Shown: piece by piece, positions 27,985 through 36,239 of the stretch
How positions within the stretch are numbered: the stretch's first letter is position 1
Layout of the letters: every line of letters begins with the position of its first letter
Source of the DNA: Romboutsia sp. CE17
Lineage (GTDB): Bacteria > Bacillota > Clostridia > Peptostreptococcales > Peptostreptococcaceae
Length of the DNA stretch: 64,000 bases
Assembly (NCBI RefSeq): GCF_012317385.1
Contig: NZ_CP051144.1
Location: forward strand, 62,001 to 126,000
Reading direction: 5' to 3'
The notes under the pieces: model-generated
Database searches by the model: none
The model's input: the letters and a program-made list of their open reading frames with translations, nothing else
Told to the model about the DNA's origin: nothing
Program-made: the position numbers and the translations under genes

Positions 27985-29115
27985 ATGTTAGAAACAATGA
28001 TTCAATTTTTTGCTGATTCAGGATTTGCGATGATGACGCCAAAAAATCTTATAGTAATAATGATATCTTGTATATTCTTATACTTAGCAATAGGAAAAGG
28101 GTACGAGCCATATTTATTAATACCAATATCAGTAGGTATGTTACTTGCTAATATGCCAGGTGTTGATTTAATGAATCCACCGTCAGAAGGTAAAATAGGT
28201 GGATTATTCTACTACTTATATCAAGGGGTTAAGTTAGGTATATTCCCACCATTAATATTCTTGTGTATAGGGGCAAGTACAGATTTCGGACCTATGATAG
28301 CTAATCCTAAAACGATGTTATTAGGAGCTGCAGCACAATTTGGCATATTCTTTGCATTCATAGGAGCAATACTCTTAGGATTTACAGGACTACAAGCAGC
28401 ATCTATAGGTATAATAGGTGGAGCAGATGGACCAACAGCAATACAATTAACAGGTCAATTAGCACCTGAATTATTAGGTACAATAGCTCTTGCAGCATAC
28501 TCATATATGGCATTAATTCCAGTTATACAGCCACCAATAATAAGAGCGTTAACAACTGAAAAAGAACGTAACGTAAAGATGGAGCAGTTGAGAGTAGTAT
28601 CTAAAAAAGAGAAAATAATATTCCCAGTGGTAGTTATGATAGTAGTTATAGGATTACTTCCAACAACAGCAGGACTTATAGGAATGCTTATGTTTGGTAA
28701 TATATTAAAGGAATCAGGAATTGTTCCTAAATTAGTAGAAACAGCTCAAAATTCTTTAATGTATATAGTAACTATATTATTAGGATTAACAGTTGGAGCA
28801 ACTGCAAATGCAGAAACACTACTTTCAGGACAAACCTTAGGAATAATGGCTATGGGACTTGCAGCATTTTCTGTAGGTACAGCATCAGGAGTGCTATTTG
28901 GTAAATTAATGTGTAAGTTAAGTGGAGGAAAGATAAATCCAATGATAGGGGCTGCAGGAGTATCAGCAGTACCTATGGCAGCAAGAGTTGTTCAAAAAAT
29001 TGGACAAGCAGAAAATCCTTCCAATTTCTTATTGATGCATGCAATGGGACCAAACGTATCAGGAGTTATAGGTTCAGCAGTAGTTGCAGGTATACTATTA
29101 AAGTTCTTTGCATAA
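27985..29115 (+). CDS. oadB: Oxaloacetate decarboxylase beta subunit (Na+ pump)
   Basis: The 376-residue membrane protein decarboxylates carboxybiotin and exports Na+. It has about nine to eleven helices and conserved stretches GASTDFGPM, GIIGGADGPTAI (near 150, with the sodium-site aspartate) and NVSGVIGSAV near the end. The AAGGAGG ribosome site lies before the ATG. It is the last gene of the operon, followed by a terminator. Confidence 0.93.
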   Translation: MLETMIQFFADSGFAMMTPKNLIVIMISCIFLYLAIGKGYEPYLLIPISVGMLLANMPGVDLMNPPSEGKIGGLFYYLYQGVKLGIFPPLIFLCIGASTDFGPMIANPKTMLLGAAAQFGIFFAFIGAILLGFTGLQAASIGIIGGADGPTAIQLTGQLAPELLGTIALAAYSYMALIPVIQPPIIRALTTEKERNVKMEQLRVVSKKEKIIFPVVVMIVVIGLLPTTAGLIGMLMFGNILKESGIVPKLVETAQNSLMYIVTILLGLTVGATANAETLLSGQTLGIMAMGLAAFSVGTASGVLFGKLMCKLSGGKINPMIGAAGVSAVPMAARVVQKIGQAENPSNFLLMHAMGPNVSGVIGSAVVAGILLKFFA

Positions 29116-29159
29116 AAATAGCACTAAATCATAAAATAGTGTAAAATATAATAAAAAAT

Positions 29160-29191
29160 AAAGTCTTACCCAAATAAGGCTTTATTTTTTA
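29160..29191 (+). terminator. Terminator after oadB
   Basis: AAAGTCTTA pairs with TAAGGCTTT (one G-U pair), followed by ATTTTTTA. The gene beyond is convergent. Confidence 0.8.
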
Positions 29192-29206
29192 TGTTTACAT
29201 TAATAC

Positions 29207-30136
29207 TTATCTATTAAATAATATACGAGGACATGAAGTAAGGGTATCTTTTAATAAATTTATAAAATCTCTTTCAACAGTACTTAAATAAGTGTTTTTT
29301 AAATACAATATAGCAATATCCCACTTTATAGGTGAATTTTCAATATCAAACAAATCAAAATCATTAATAGGTTTAGTTGTACTTAATATCATTTCTGAGA
29401 CAAAGCATACACCAAGCCCCGATGTAGCAAGTCTAAAAGCAGTAGCAGTATTAGAAGTCTGAAATACTACTTTGGGCTTAAAATCATGTGCGTCAAATAA
29501 CATTTCAGATAAATCTCTAATCCTATGACTTTTTTGAGTAAGTATAAAATCGATGTTAGATAATTGATTAAGAGAAATAATATTAGGATTATTAGGAGTT
29601 ATACCCATAGATTGTAAGTAACCAGATTTACAAGCTAAACGTATCTTTTCTTCATATAATATTTCACAAATTATTTTTTTATTATCACTAGGCAAAGAAG
29701 TCACAACTAAGTCTATTTTTCCAGATAAAAGATAATCCTCTAAAAGATTGGAGTTACCTTCAATAACATCTACCTCAATTCCAGGATACTTATCCTTAAA
29801 TTTAGGCAAAATAAGAGGTAATATATGGGTACCTCTTACAGAAGGTATGCCAAGTATAATTTTTCCTTTTTTCATATTATTTATATCACTAAATTCTTTT
29901 TTTAGATTATTTTCTAAACTAAGTATTTTTTTTGCTGTTTCTATATATATTTCACCAGCATATGTAAGAGATAAAGGATTAGTAGTTCTATCAAATAATT
30001 GAATACCTAAATCTTTTTCAATGTTAGATAGTATATTACTTAAAGATGGTTGAGATATAAAAAGATGATTGGATGCTTTTGATATACTTTTAAATTCAGC
30101 TATAGCTAAGATATATTTTAATTTTTTTGAGTTCAT
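29207..30136 (-). CDS. LysR-family transcriptional regulator
   Basis: The 309-residue protein has the LysR HTH at 1-60 (SISKASNHLFISQPSLSNIL) and a periplasmic-binding-like effector domain. Its start has AAGGAGG upstream. It is divergent from the dehydrogenase gene at 30305 and so probably controls it, perhaps with the citrate genes. The effector is unknown. Confidence 0.88.
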   Translation of the reverse strand: MNSKKLKYILAIAEFKSISKASNHLFISQPSLSNILSNIEKDLGIQLFDRTTNPLSLTYAGEIYIETAKKILSLENNLKKEFSDINNMKKGKIILGIPSVRGTHILPLILPKFKDKYPGIEVDVIEGNSNLLEDYLLSGKIDLVVTSLPSDNKKIICEILYEEKIRLACKSGYLQSMGITPNNPNIISLNQLSNIDFILTQKSHRIRDLSEMLFDAHDFKPKVVFQTSNTATAFRLATSGLGVCFVSEMILSTTKPINDFDLFDIENSPIKWDIAILYLKNTYLSTVERDFINLLKDTLTSCPRILFNR

Positions 30137-30304
30137 AAATCCTCCTTAAAATTGAAAAATAATTAACTATACTTATAGTGTAAAATATATAACTATTATA
30201 ATAAATTATATATTTTACACTATAACCATATAAGAGTATCATATAATATATAATATCATTTATAAATGGTTTATGAAACATCATAAATGTCATAGGAGGA
30301 AGAG

Positions 30305-31417
30305 ATGGAATATAATATAGCCTTAATAAAAGGTGATGGAATAGGACCAGAAATAAGCGATGAAACTGTAAAAATATTAAAAACTATAGGAAAACTATAT
30401 AATCATAGATTTAATATAAAAGAAGTAATAGGTGCAGGAGAAGCAGTAGATAAATATGGAGAGCCTTTACCGGAAAATAGTTTAAAAACATGTTTAGAAA
30501 GCGATGCAATAATAATCGGGAATATAGGAGGAAAAAAATGGGCTAGTGTATCTATAGATAAAAATCCAGTAAAATCTCTTTTGGATTTAAGGAAAGCGCT
30601 TAACCTTTCCACAAATTTAAGACCAATAACAGTAAATAAAAATTTAATGGAGTTATCACCTTTAAAGGAAAATATAATTTCAGAAGGTATAGATATACTT
30701 GTAGTTAGAGATTTACTAGGAAGTGTTATTTGTGGAGAAAAGAAATATGAGTTAGGTTTATATGGAAGAGAAGCTAGTGATTTAGAATATTATAATGAAG
30801 AAATTATAAAGAAATCAGGAAAGATTGCATTTGAATTAGCACTAAAAAGAAGAAGTAAAGTTGCATGTATAGATAAATCAAATGTGTTATCTAGTTCAAG
30901 ACTTTGGAAAGAAATAATAAAGGAAGAAAGTATAAATTATCCTAAAGTTATATTAACTAACCATTTAGTAGATGCAGCAGCAATGGAAGTTATATCAGCT
31001 CCTTATTTATTTGATGTTATAGTAACTTCTAATATGTTTGGAGATATATTAGCAGATGAACTTAGCCAAATAACAGGAACGGCGTGTATGCTTCCTTCAG
31101 CAGAAATAAATGAAGATGGAAAAGGTATATTCACACCAAATCAACTACATAATCCAGATGAAACTATAATAGGAAAAAACAAAGCTAATCCAATAGGATT
31201 GATCTCTTCTGCTGCATTAATGCTAAAGTATTCATTTGATCTAGAAGAAGAATCTCAATTAATAGAAAAGGCAATAGATAAAGTGATTGAAAAGGGGTAT
31301 AGAACAGAGGATATATATACAGAAGGAAATACAATAATTAAAACAGATGAAATGGGTAATTTAATAAGTGATTATATTATAGAGATATTTGAACAAAATA
31401 AAAGATTAAAAAAATAA
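30305..31417 (+). CDS. Isocitrate/isopropylmalate dehydrogenase family protein (LeuB-like)
   Basis: The 370-residue NAD-dependent beta-decarboxylating dehydrogenase has IKGDGIGPEIS at 9-19, the arginines of NLRPITV near 101, the lysine region CIDKSNVLSSSRLW near 190 and the metal aspartates in SNMFGDILADE near 240. Overall it looks like LeuB, yet the usual R-x-L-TGG-YFG loop reads VRDLLGSVICGE here, and no leuA, leuC or leuD is near. An aconitase-family gene and citrate genes are. It may therefore act on isocitrate or a related acid. GGAGGA precedes the ATG. Confidence 0.8.
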   Translation: MEYNIALIKGDGIGPEISDETVKILKTIGKLYNHRFNIKEVIGAGEAVDKYGEPLPENSLKTCLESDAIIIGNIGGKKWASVSIDKNPVKSLLDLRKALNLSTNLRPITVNKNLMELSPLKENIISEGIDILVVRDLLGSVICGEKKYELGLYGREASDLEYYNEEIIKKSGKIAFELALKRRSKVACIDKSNVLSSSRLWKEIIKEESINYPKVILTNHLVDAAAMEVISAPYLFDVIVTSNMFGDILADELSQITGTACMLPSAEINEDGKGIFTPNQLHNPDETIIGKNKANPIGLISSAALMLKYSFDLEEESQLIEKAIDKVIEKGYRTEDIYTEGNTIIKTDEMGNLISDYIIEIFEQNKRLKK

Positions 31418-31448
31418 TAAGTTAGATGGGGAAAAATGTATAAAATTT

Positions 31449-31497
31449 AATCGTGGCTATGATTATTGTGATTAGTCTCCACCATTGAAATCCACGA
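31449..31497 (+). repeat. Dispersed ~50-bp repeat, copy 3
   Basis: A well-kept copy: TCGTGG near its 5' end can pair with CCACGA at its 3' end (31491-31497), and CTCCACCATTGAAATCC is intact. It follows the dehydrogenase gene by 31 bases and abuts a terminator. Confidence 0.85.
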
Positions 31498-31530
31498 AAA
31501 AAGTATTGACTATTTAGCCAATACTTTTTT
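31497..31530 (+). terminator. Terminator next to repeat copy 3
   Basis: A 12-bp stem (AAAAAAGTATTG with its complement at 31519-31530) and a 10-base loop; the right arm ends in T6. Confidence 0.8.
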
Positions 31531-31568
31531 ATATGTTAAGGTATTATAGAAAATGAGCTTGTGGATAA

Positions 31569-31628
31569 ATTTTTATATGCCCTAATTGTGATTCAGATTT
31601 TTACTACAAAGATGATGATAAGAAATAA
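31569..31628 (+). pseudogene. C-terminal zinc-ribbon remnant
   Basis: A short open stretch reads IFICPNCDSDFYYKDDDKK before a TAA at 31626. CPNC is half of a zinc ribbon. It looks like the tail of a lost gene; the parent is unknown. Confidence 0.3.
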
Positions 31629-31672
31629 GAGTGGCGTTAGCCACTCAAGGTCCCCTTTAGGGGATTTTTTTT
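31629..31672 (+). terminator. Tandem hairpins with T run
   Basis: GAGTGGC-GTTA-GCCACTC (31629-31646) is followed by TCCCC-TTTA-GGGGA (31651-31664) and eight T residues. The second is a good intrinsic terminator and would end whatever transcript carried the zinc-ribbon remnant. Confidence 0.7.
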
Positions 31673-31804
31673 AGTATAGTTGGATTAATTAATGCAGATA
31701 GTACCATTATAAAAGTTTGTTCATATATAACATTTGCATCTCCAATGACAATGATAGTAAGAGTTGCTACAGGAGCTATTACATCAGTTGAATTTATAAT
31801 ATAA
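31672..31804 (+). pseudogene. C-terminal remnant of an ABC-2 (NatB-like) permease
   Basis: A frame without a start reads SIVGLINADSTIIKV, then SYITFASPMTMIVRVATG and ends SVEFII before the TAA at 31802. This matches the last helix region of NatB/YhaP-type ABC-2 permeases (F-SPM-M-VR-A-G). The rest of the gene is gone. A hairpin with arms AAAGCATGATA and TATCATGCTTT (about 31803-31843) follows as its old terminator. Confidence 0.5.
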
Positions 31805-31926
31805 AGCATGATATTACTATTTATTTAATTTTATCATGCTTTATACTTTTAGATTAAGACTTAAGAAAATAATTTGACAAATTGAAGTAAAATATATTAA
31901 AATTTAGTTGACAAAGTAAACTTATT

Positions 31927-32118
31927 TTATTTTTTACGCTTCAGGAAATTATATTATCTAAATGACTGGGAATAAAACACAAGATGTAGTTACATCAAGG
32001 CACTGATTTTGAGCGTAAAAAATAATTTTGAGTAACGGACGAAGTCGTTGGCGACATGAGCAAAGCAAATTTTATTATAAAAATATAATTTAAATAAATA
32101 TTAGAAAGGATTAGAATA
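31927..32118 (+). ncRNA. Candidate structured 5' leader of the marR operon
   Basis: A 14-bp perfect stem (31927-31940 with 32012-32025, core TTTTTTACGCT) closes a 71-base interior that contains the hairpin GATGTA-GT-TACATC (31983-31996). After it come overlapping hairpins GAC-GAA-GTC and GTCG-TTGG-CGAC in a noticeably GC-richer stretch (32033-32060), about 60 bases before the marR start. It resembles a cis-regulatory RNA, but I could not match it to a riboswitch class. A DNA operator region is the alternative. Confidence 0.4.
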
Positions 32119-32568
32119 TTGGGAGTATCTGATTGGATTTATATGATGGAAAAGATGCATGATATAAAGCTATTTTCTAGATTATTGATAAGTAGATCAA
32201 TAAAGGAAAATGAAATACCTTCTCAACATTTAGAATTATTATCATGCCTTGCAATTAGAGATGAAAAAATGACATCCATGAAATTAAGTAAAGTCATGGG
32301 ATTAGACAAGACAGTCATAAGTAGAATAATAGATACACTAAGCAAAAGTGGATACTTAACAAAAACAAAAGATGAAAATGACAAAAGGAGTTACTTTATA
32401 TCTATAACAAAAGAAGGTAGGGAAAAATTGGATAGTACGTATGCACATTATTTAGGTCCAATTTATGAACTTAGGAGAAAGTTAGGAGAAGAAGAGTTTA
32501 TTAAAATGATGTCATACATAGAAAAATCGAATATAGAAATGTTGGATAAAGGAAAGGGGATGAAGTAG
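32119..32568 (+). CDS. MarR-family transcriptional regulator
   Basis: The 149-residue protein has the MarR winged helix: KLSKVMGLDKTVISRIIDTL at about 55-75 and the wing DENDKRSYFISITKEGR at about 85-101. TTG at 32119 is the start, with AGAAAGGA 8 bases before it. The stop overlaps the GTG of the next gene by one base, so it probably controls that membrane protein and itself. Confidence 0.85.
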   Translation: MGVSDWIYMMEKMHDIKLFSRLLISRSIKENEIPSQHLELLSCLAIRDEKMTSMKLSKVMGLDKTVISRIIDTLSKSGYLTKTKDENDKRSYFISITKEGREKLDSTYAHYLGPIYELRRKLGEEEFIKMMSYIEKSNIEMLDKGKGMK

Positions 32569-33641
32569 TGAGTTTTTATCAAGCTATGCAATTAGGAGCT
32601 GTTAGTTTAAAACCTATGATCAAGGAATGCAGTGACAAAACTTTAAAAAGAAAGTATATAACAGCACTTATAGTTAAGGATATTTTATGTCTTTTACTTT
32701 GTATGATAATTGTTACATCATTTAGTATTGTATTTGGTGAAGAAAACAGTATTGTAGGTGTGGTTACTGTTTTAGCATTGCTTACTTTTAGGTTTTCAAA
32801 TTTAGATTTTAATATTGGTCAGTCGGCACTTACGATATTTAGTATATTTGGTATATGTATGGTAGGGCCATTCTTTGCATCATTATCAAGCACGATTGTA
32901 TGTTTTATTATAAACTTTATATGTATATTTGTGATTGTTATCTTATCTTGTCACAATATGATATTATCAAATCAATCGACATTTGTTTTATCATATTTAC
33001 TATTATATGGATATGAAGTTAGTAGTATAGAAGGATATTTAAGTCGTATAATTGGATTAGCTATTGGAGGTACAATAGTATGTTTAGTATTTTACTTTAA
33101 ACAAAGAAAATTAAAGTTAGAGAATACTATTTTAGATATAGTAAAAGATGTAAATTTAGAAAATGAACATACTAAGTGGCAATTAAAACTTACATTAGGA
33201 GTATGTAGTGCGATGTTAATAGGACAATATCTAAATTTACCTCGTACAATGTGGATTGGTTTTTCTTGTTTATCAATACTTCAACCATATAAAGATAAAC
33301 TAGAGTTTAGATATGAGAAAAGAGTTCTATTTGTAATAATAGGATGTTTATTATTTGGAGCTATTTATATAATTTTACCAGAAAGTTATTATGGATATAT
33401 AGGTATTATTGGAGGTTTAATGGTTGGACTATCAGCTACTTATCAGTGGCAAACTGTATTTAATTGCTTTGGTGCATTAACTACTGCAGTGCCAGTGTTT
33501 GGATTAGGTGGTGCAATAATACTTAGAATTTTAAATAATGCTTTTGGAGCTATTTATAGTAAATTATATGACAAATACTTTGAAGTTATTTACAATAAAA
33601 TTTTAGGGAGAAATTCTATTGATGAGTTAATGGAAGGATAA
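32568..33641 (+). CDS. FUSC-like membrane protein, probable efflux component
   Basis: A 357-residue protein with two sets of hydrophobic segments (about 40-165 and 205-330) separated by a charged stretch, the layout of FUSC/aromatic-acid exporter-like proteins. The second half has LNLPRTMWIGFSCLSILQPY, typical of the family. GGAAAGGGGA lies before the GTG. Pairing with a MarR repressor suggests export of a toxic or phenolic compound; the substrate is unknown. Confidence 0.65.
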   Translation: MSFYQAMQLGAVSLKPMIKECSDKTLKRKYITALIVKDILCLLLCMIIVTSFSIVFGEENSIVGVVTVLALLTFRFSNLDFNIGQSALTIFSIFGICMVGPFFASLSSTIVCFIINFICIFVIVILSCHNMILSNQSTFVLSYLLLYGYEVSSIEGYLSRIIGLAIGGTIVCLVFYFKQRKLKLENTILDIVKDVNLENEHTKWQLKLTLGVCSAMLIGQYLNLPRTMWIGFSCLSILQPYKDKLEFRYEKRVLFVIIGCLLFGAIYIILPESYYGYIGIIGGLMVGLSATYQWQTVFNCFGALTTAVPVFGLGGAIILRILNNAFGAIYSKLYDKYFEVIYNKILGRNSIDELMEG

Positions 33642-33663
33642 CATATGTTATCCTTCTTATTTT
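33633..33663 (+). terminator. Terminator overlapping the end of the FUSC-like gene
   Basis: A perfect 24-base palindrome (33633-33656, GAAGGATAACAT and its complement) includes the stop codon, followed by TTATTTTTTT. Confidence 0.85.
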
Positions 33664-33807
33664 TTTGATAGATATCGTCGGATGTAATATTAATTCTAAT
33701 AATGAAACTGGGTTTTATATAGTTATGAAAACAAATACAGAAATAAAAGAACTAAATGAAATTTATTATAGATAAAAAGTTTAGATTTATAGATATTTTA
33801 ATTTGAC

Positions 33808-33851
33808 AATCGTGGGTATTATTGCTGTGATTTGTCCCCATCAATAATTAC
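33808..33851 (+). repeat. Dispersed ~50-bp repeat, copy 4 (degenerate)
   Basis: The 5' part (ATCGTGGGTATTATTGCTGT) is well kept and nearly identical to copy 1; the 3' part reads GTCCCCATCAATAATTA and has lost the CCACCATTGAAAT block. It begins 167 bases after the preceding gene. Confidence 0.65.
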
Positions 33852-33880
33852 TTTTATTTAACATATTATGAAGCAAAGGT

Positions 33881-33907
33881 ATAGGAGCACAGGCTCCTAT
33901 TTTTTTA
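33881..33907 (+). terminator. Intrinsic terminator after repeat copy 4
   Basis: ATAGGAGC-ACAG-GCTCCTAT followed by a run of T residues. Confidence 0.85.
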
Positions 33908-33931
33908 TAAATAAAATAAAAAACTTTATAG

Positions 33932-33981
33932 TTGACAAAAAAATCATACAAGAGTACTATTGTATTAAGTGATTAGTACAA
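33932..33981 (+). promoter_or_regulatory. Promoter and operator of the GntR-ABC operon
   Basis: TTGACA at 33932-33937 and TACTAT at 33955-33960 are 17 bases apart. Starting at the -10, the inverted repeat TTGTATTAAG...TTAGTACAA (33960-33981) is a likely operator. YtrA-type GntR proteins repress their own operon, so the gene at 34000 is the probable ligand. Confidence 0.65.
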
Positions 33982-33999
33982 TAATACGGAGGTGTCAAA

Positions 34000-34368
34000 A
34001 TGACATTTGAGTTTAATAATAATAAGCCTATATATCTCCAAATAGTAGATGTTCTAAAACTAAAAATCATCTCAGGAGAATTAGAAGTAGGATCTAAGTT
34101 AAAATCTGTAAGAGATTTAGCTTTAGATTTTGAGGTAAATCCAAATACAATGCAAAGAGCTTTAACTGAGCTAGAAAGAGAAAACTTAGTATATAGTCGA
34201 AGAACTAGCGGCAGATTTGTAACAGATGATATAGATACAATAGCACATCTTAGAGAAGAAATAGCAAGAATAGAAATAGCTGAGTTATATAGTATCCTTA
34301 TTCGATTAGGATATAAAAAAGAAGAATTAACAGAAATTATATTAAGAAATTTAAAGGAGATGGAGTAA
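34000..34368 (+). CDS. GntR-family regulator, YtrA subfamily
   Basis: This short protein (122 residues) has the GntR winged helix PIYLQIVDVLKLKI, then SVRDLALDFEVNPNTMQRAL and SRRTSGRFV, followed by only a short helical tail as in YtrA. Such regulators repress the ABC transporter operon they precede and often respond to cell-wall-active compounds. The ATG follows GGAGG, and the stop overlaps the ATPase start by one base. Confidence 0.9.
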   Translation: MTFEFNNNKPIYLQIVDVLKLKIISGELEVGSKLKSVRDLALDFEVNPNTMQRALTELERENLVYSRRTSGRFVTDDIDTIAHLREEIARIEIAELYSILIRLGYKKEELTEIILRNLKEME

Positions 34369-35066
34369 TGGAAAATATCGTAGAAATAAAAGACTTAAAT
34401 AAAAGCTACGGAAAAAAAGAAGTTATAAAAAATATGAATTTAAATATTCCAAAAGGAAAAATAGTAGGTTTGCTTGGGCCTAATGGAAGTGGGAAAAGTA
34501 CACTAATAAAATTAATAAATGGATTATTGCATGCAAATAGTGGGGAGATATTAATAAATGGTATTAATCCATCAATAGGAACTAAAAAAATAGTTTCTTA
34601 CTTGCCTGAAAGAACTTACTTAAACGATTGGATGAAGGTATCTGACTTATTAAATTTCTTTAAAGATTTTTATGATGACTTTGATATGGATAAAGCTAAT
34701 AATATGATAGATAGCCTCAAGATAGATGTAAATGAAAAATTAAAAACTATGTCAAAAGGAACTAAAGAAAAGGTTCAATTAATATTAGTTATGTCTAGAA
34801 AGGCTAGTTTATATATACTTGATGAGCCTATTGGAGGTGTTGACCCTGCAGCTAGAAGTTATATATTAAAGACTATACTTTCAAATTACTGTGAAGATAG
34901 CACATTGCTTATTGCAACTCATTTAATAAGTGAAATAGAAAATATATGTGATGATGTAATATTTATATCTAAAGGCAATATTGTATTACAAGGAAATGTA
35001 GAAGAGATAAGAGAAGAAAAAGGAAAATCTATAGATGCTTTATTTAGGGAGGAGTTCAGATGTTAG
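34368..35066 (+). CDS. ABC transporter ATP-binding protein (YtrB-like)
   Basis: The 232-residue ATPase has Walker A GPNGSGKST at about 36-44, a signature region MSKGTKEKVQL near 128, Walker B LYILDEPIGGVDP near 149 and the switch histidine in IATHL. It lies between the YtrA-type regulator and a permease with overlaps on both sides, forming a three-gene unit. Confidence 0.9.
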   Translation: MENIVEIKDLNKSYGKKEVIKNMNLNIPKGKIVGLLGPNGSGKSTLIKLINGLLHANSGEILINGINPSIGTKKIVSYLPERTYLNDWMKVSDLLNFFKDFYDDFDMDKANNMIDSLKIDVNEKLKTMSKGTKEKVQLILVMSRKASLYILDEPIGGVDPAARSYILKTILSNYCEDSTLLIATHLISEIENICDDVIFISKGNIVLQGNVEEIREEKGKSIDALFREEFRC

Positions 35067-35872
35067 GTAAATTATTTAAATATGAGTTTAAATCAACTGC
35101 TAAGGTATTTTTACCACTTTATGTAACTTTATTAGTGGTTGCGATTATAAATGGATTTTTTTTAAATTCTGAAATATTTAACGTACAAGGGTTACTAATG
35201 ATGGTATTTGGAGCCTTGCTTATAGCTTTATTTGTTATAACTGTAGTAGTTTTAATTCAAAGATTTAGTAAAAATTTATTAGGCGATGAAGGATACTTAA
35301 TGTTTACACTTCCTGTAAAATCCTCGTCTATAATTTTATCTAAGTACTTAGTTGCTATTTTATGGACATTGCTTAGTGGTATAGTTTCAGTAGTTGCATT
35401 TTTCTTAATAGCGCTTATACCTTTAGTTATGGATGGTGCAATTAATTTATCAGAGTATTTTGGAATATTTGCGGAAGGCTTAAAAATTGTATTTCAAAGT
35501 GATTATATAACTTTTGTAATAAACATTATGTTACTTGTGTTTATTAGTTACTCTATGTTTATATTTACTGTATACTTAGCTCTTTCTATGGGGCAGTTAC
35601 CAGTGTTTAATAATCATAGAAATTTAGCATCTTTCATTAGTTTTATAGGTATAAATGTTTTACTTTCTTCCATAAGAAATTTACTTATGACGATGTTTTT
35701 TAAGGTTTCTGGAGAACAAATGTTATCGAATATTGAGATTAATTCATTAAATGATGCAACTACTTTAATTAATAGTGGATTTATTTTCGGCATAGTGGTT
35801 AATTTAGTATTATTAGTTGGATTATTCTTTGGAACTAAGTTTATATTAGATAAGAAATTAAACTTAGAGTAG
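35060..35872 (+). CDS. ABC transporter permease
   Basis: The 270-residue membrane protein has six hydrophobic segments. Its start overlaps the ATPase gene by 7 bases. The N-terminal MLGKLFKYEFKSTAK and the GDEGYLMFTLPVKSSSII region are common in clostridial ABC-2 permeases next to YtrA regulators. The substrate is unknown; membrane stress or peptide antibiotic export is likely by analogy. Confidence 0.78.
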   Translation: MLGKLFKYEFKSTAKVFLPLYVTLLVVAIINGFFLNSEIFNVQGLLMMVFGALLIALFVITVVVLIQRFSKNLLGDEGYLMFTLPVKSSSIILSKYLVAILWTLLSGIVSVVAFFLIALIPLVMDGAINLSEYFGIFAEGLKIVFQSDYITFVINIMLLVFISYSMFIFTVYLALSMGQLPVFNNHRNLASFISFIGINVLLSSIRNLLMTMFFKVSGEQMLSNIEINSLNDATTLINSGFIFGIVVNLVLLVGLFFGTKFILDKKLNLE

Positions 35873-36239
35873 ATTAGGGTAGCTATAGTAAGATAGTTAA
35901 TGACCCAGTAGTATTGTTAATTTATATTTATTTTCAAGAAAGGGTACACGAAAGGAAAATGGCCCCTTGCTTTTCAATGTAAACTACTATATACTATACT
36001 TAAATTATAAATAAAAAAGAACCGTCTTTAAAGAAGGGCTTTTGGTATGCGCTTATTGCGTTGTATGAAGAGCCCTTCTTTTTTTTATTATGGTTCGAAA
36101 AACAACAGTGCATTGTATAAAGAAAATGGTAGGTAAGCTGTTATAAAAGAAATAAAAGCCTTATTTATATTGCTTGTTTCTTTGAAATGCACGAAGCTGC
36201 AATTGAGCAGATATTATAAAATAATTAGGAGGAAACAAA
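35873..36239. other. Intergenic region upstream of the L25/Ctc gene
   Basis: The 367-base gap includes a strong terminator (36030-36087) and about 150 bases of leader for the L25/Ctc gene with AGGAGG before its ATG. No other gene is seen. Confidence 0.5.
36030..36087 (+). terminator. Long-loop terminator
   Basis: AAGAAGGGCT (36031-36040) pairs with AGCCCTTCTT (36071-36080), followed by seven T. The 30-base loop contains TGCGCTTATTGCG, which may form an inner stem. Confidence 0.8.

Larger units (their letters stand above)
31418..32118. other. Composite intergenic region with repeat, gene remnants and structured leader
   Basis: The 701-base gap contains repeat copy 3, its terminator, two gene remnants with terminators, two TTGACA boxes (31874 and 31908) and the folded leader of the marR operon. 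It seems to be a site where genes have been gained and lost. Confidence 0.6.
33642..33999. other. Intergenic region with repeat copy 4 and the ytrA-type promoter
   Basis: This 358-base gap contains a degenerate repeat copy, a terminator at 33881-33907, and a clear promoter with an overlapping inverted-repeat operator before the GntR gene. No gene is seen. Confidence 0.6.

Noticed and set aside
30305-31417. Simple annotation as leuB of leucine biosynthesis
   Set aside because: No leuA, leuC or leuD is nearby, the context is citrate metabolism and a key loop differs, so only the family is named.
31927-32118. Assignment of the marR leader to a known riboswitch (SAM, c-di-GMP, cobalamin, THF, guanidine)
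   Set aside because: None of the conserved core motifs of these classes could be found in the stretch.
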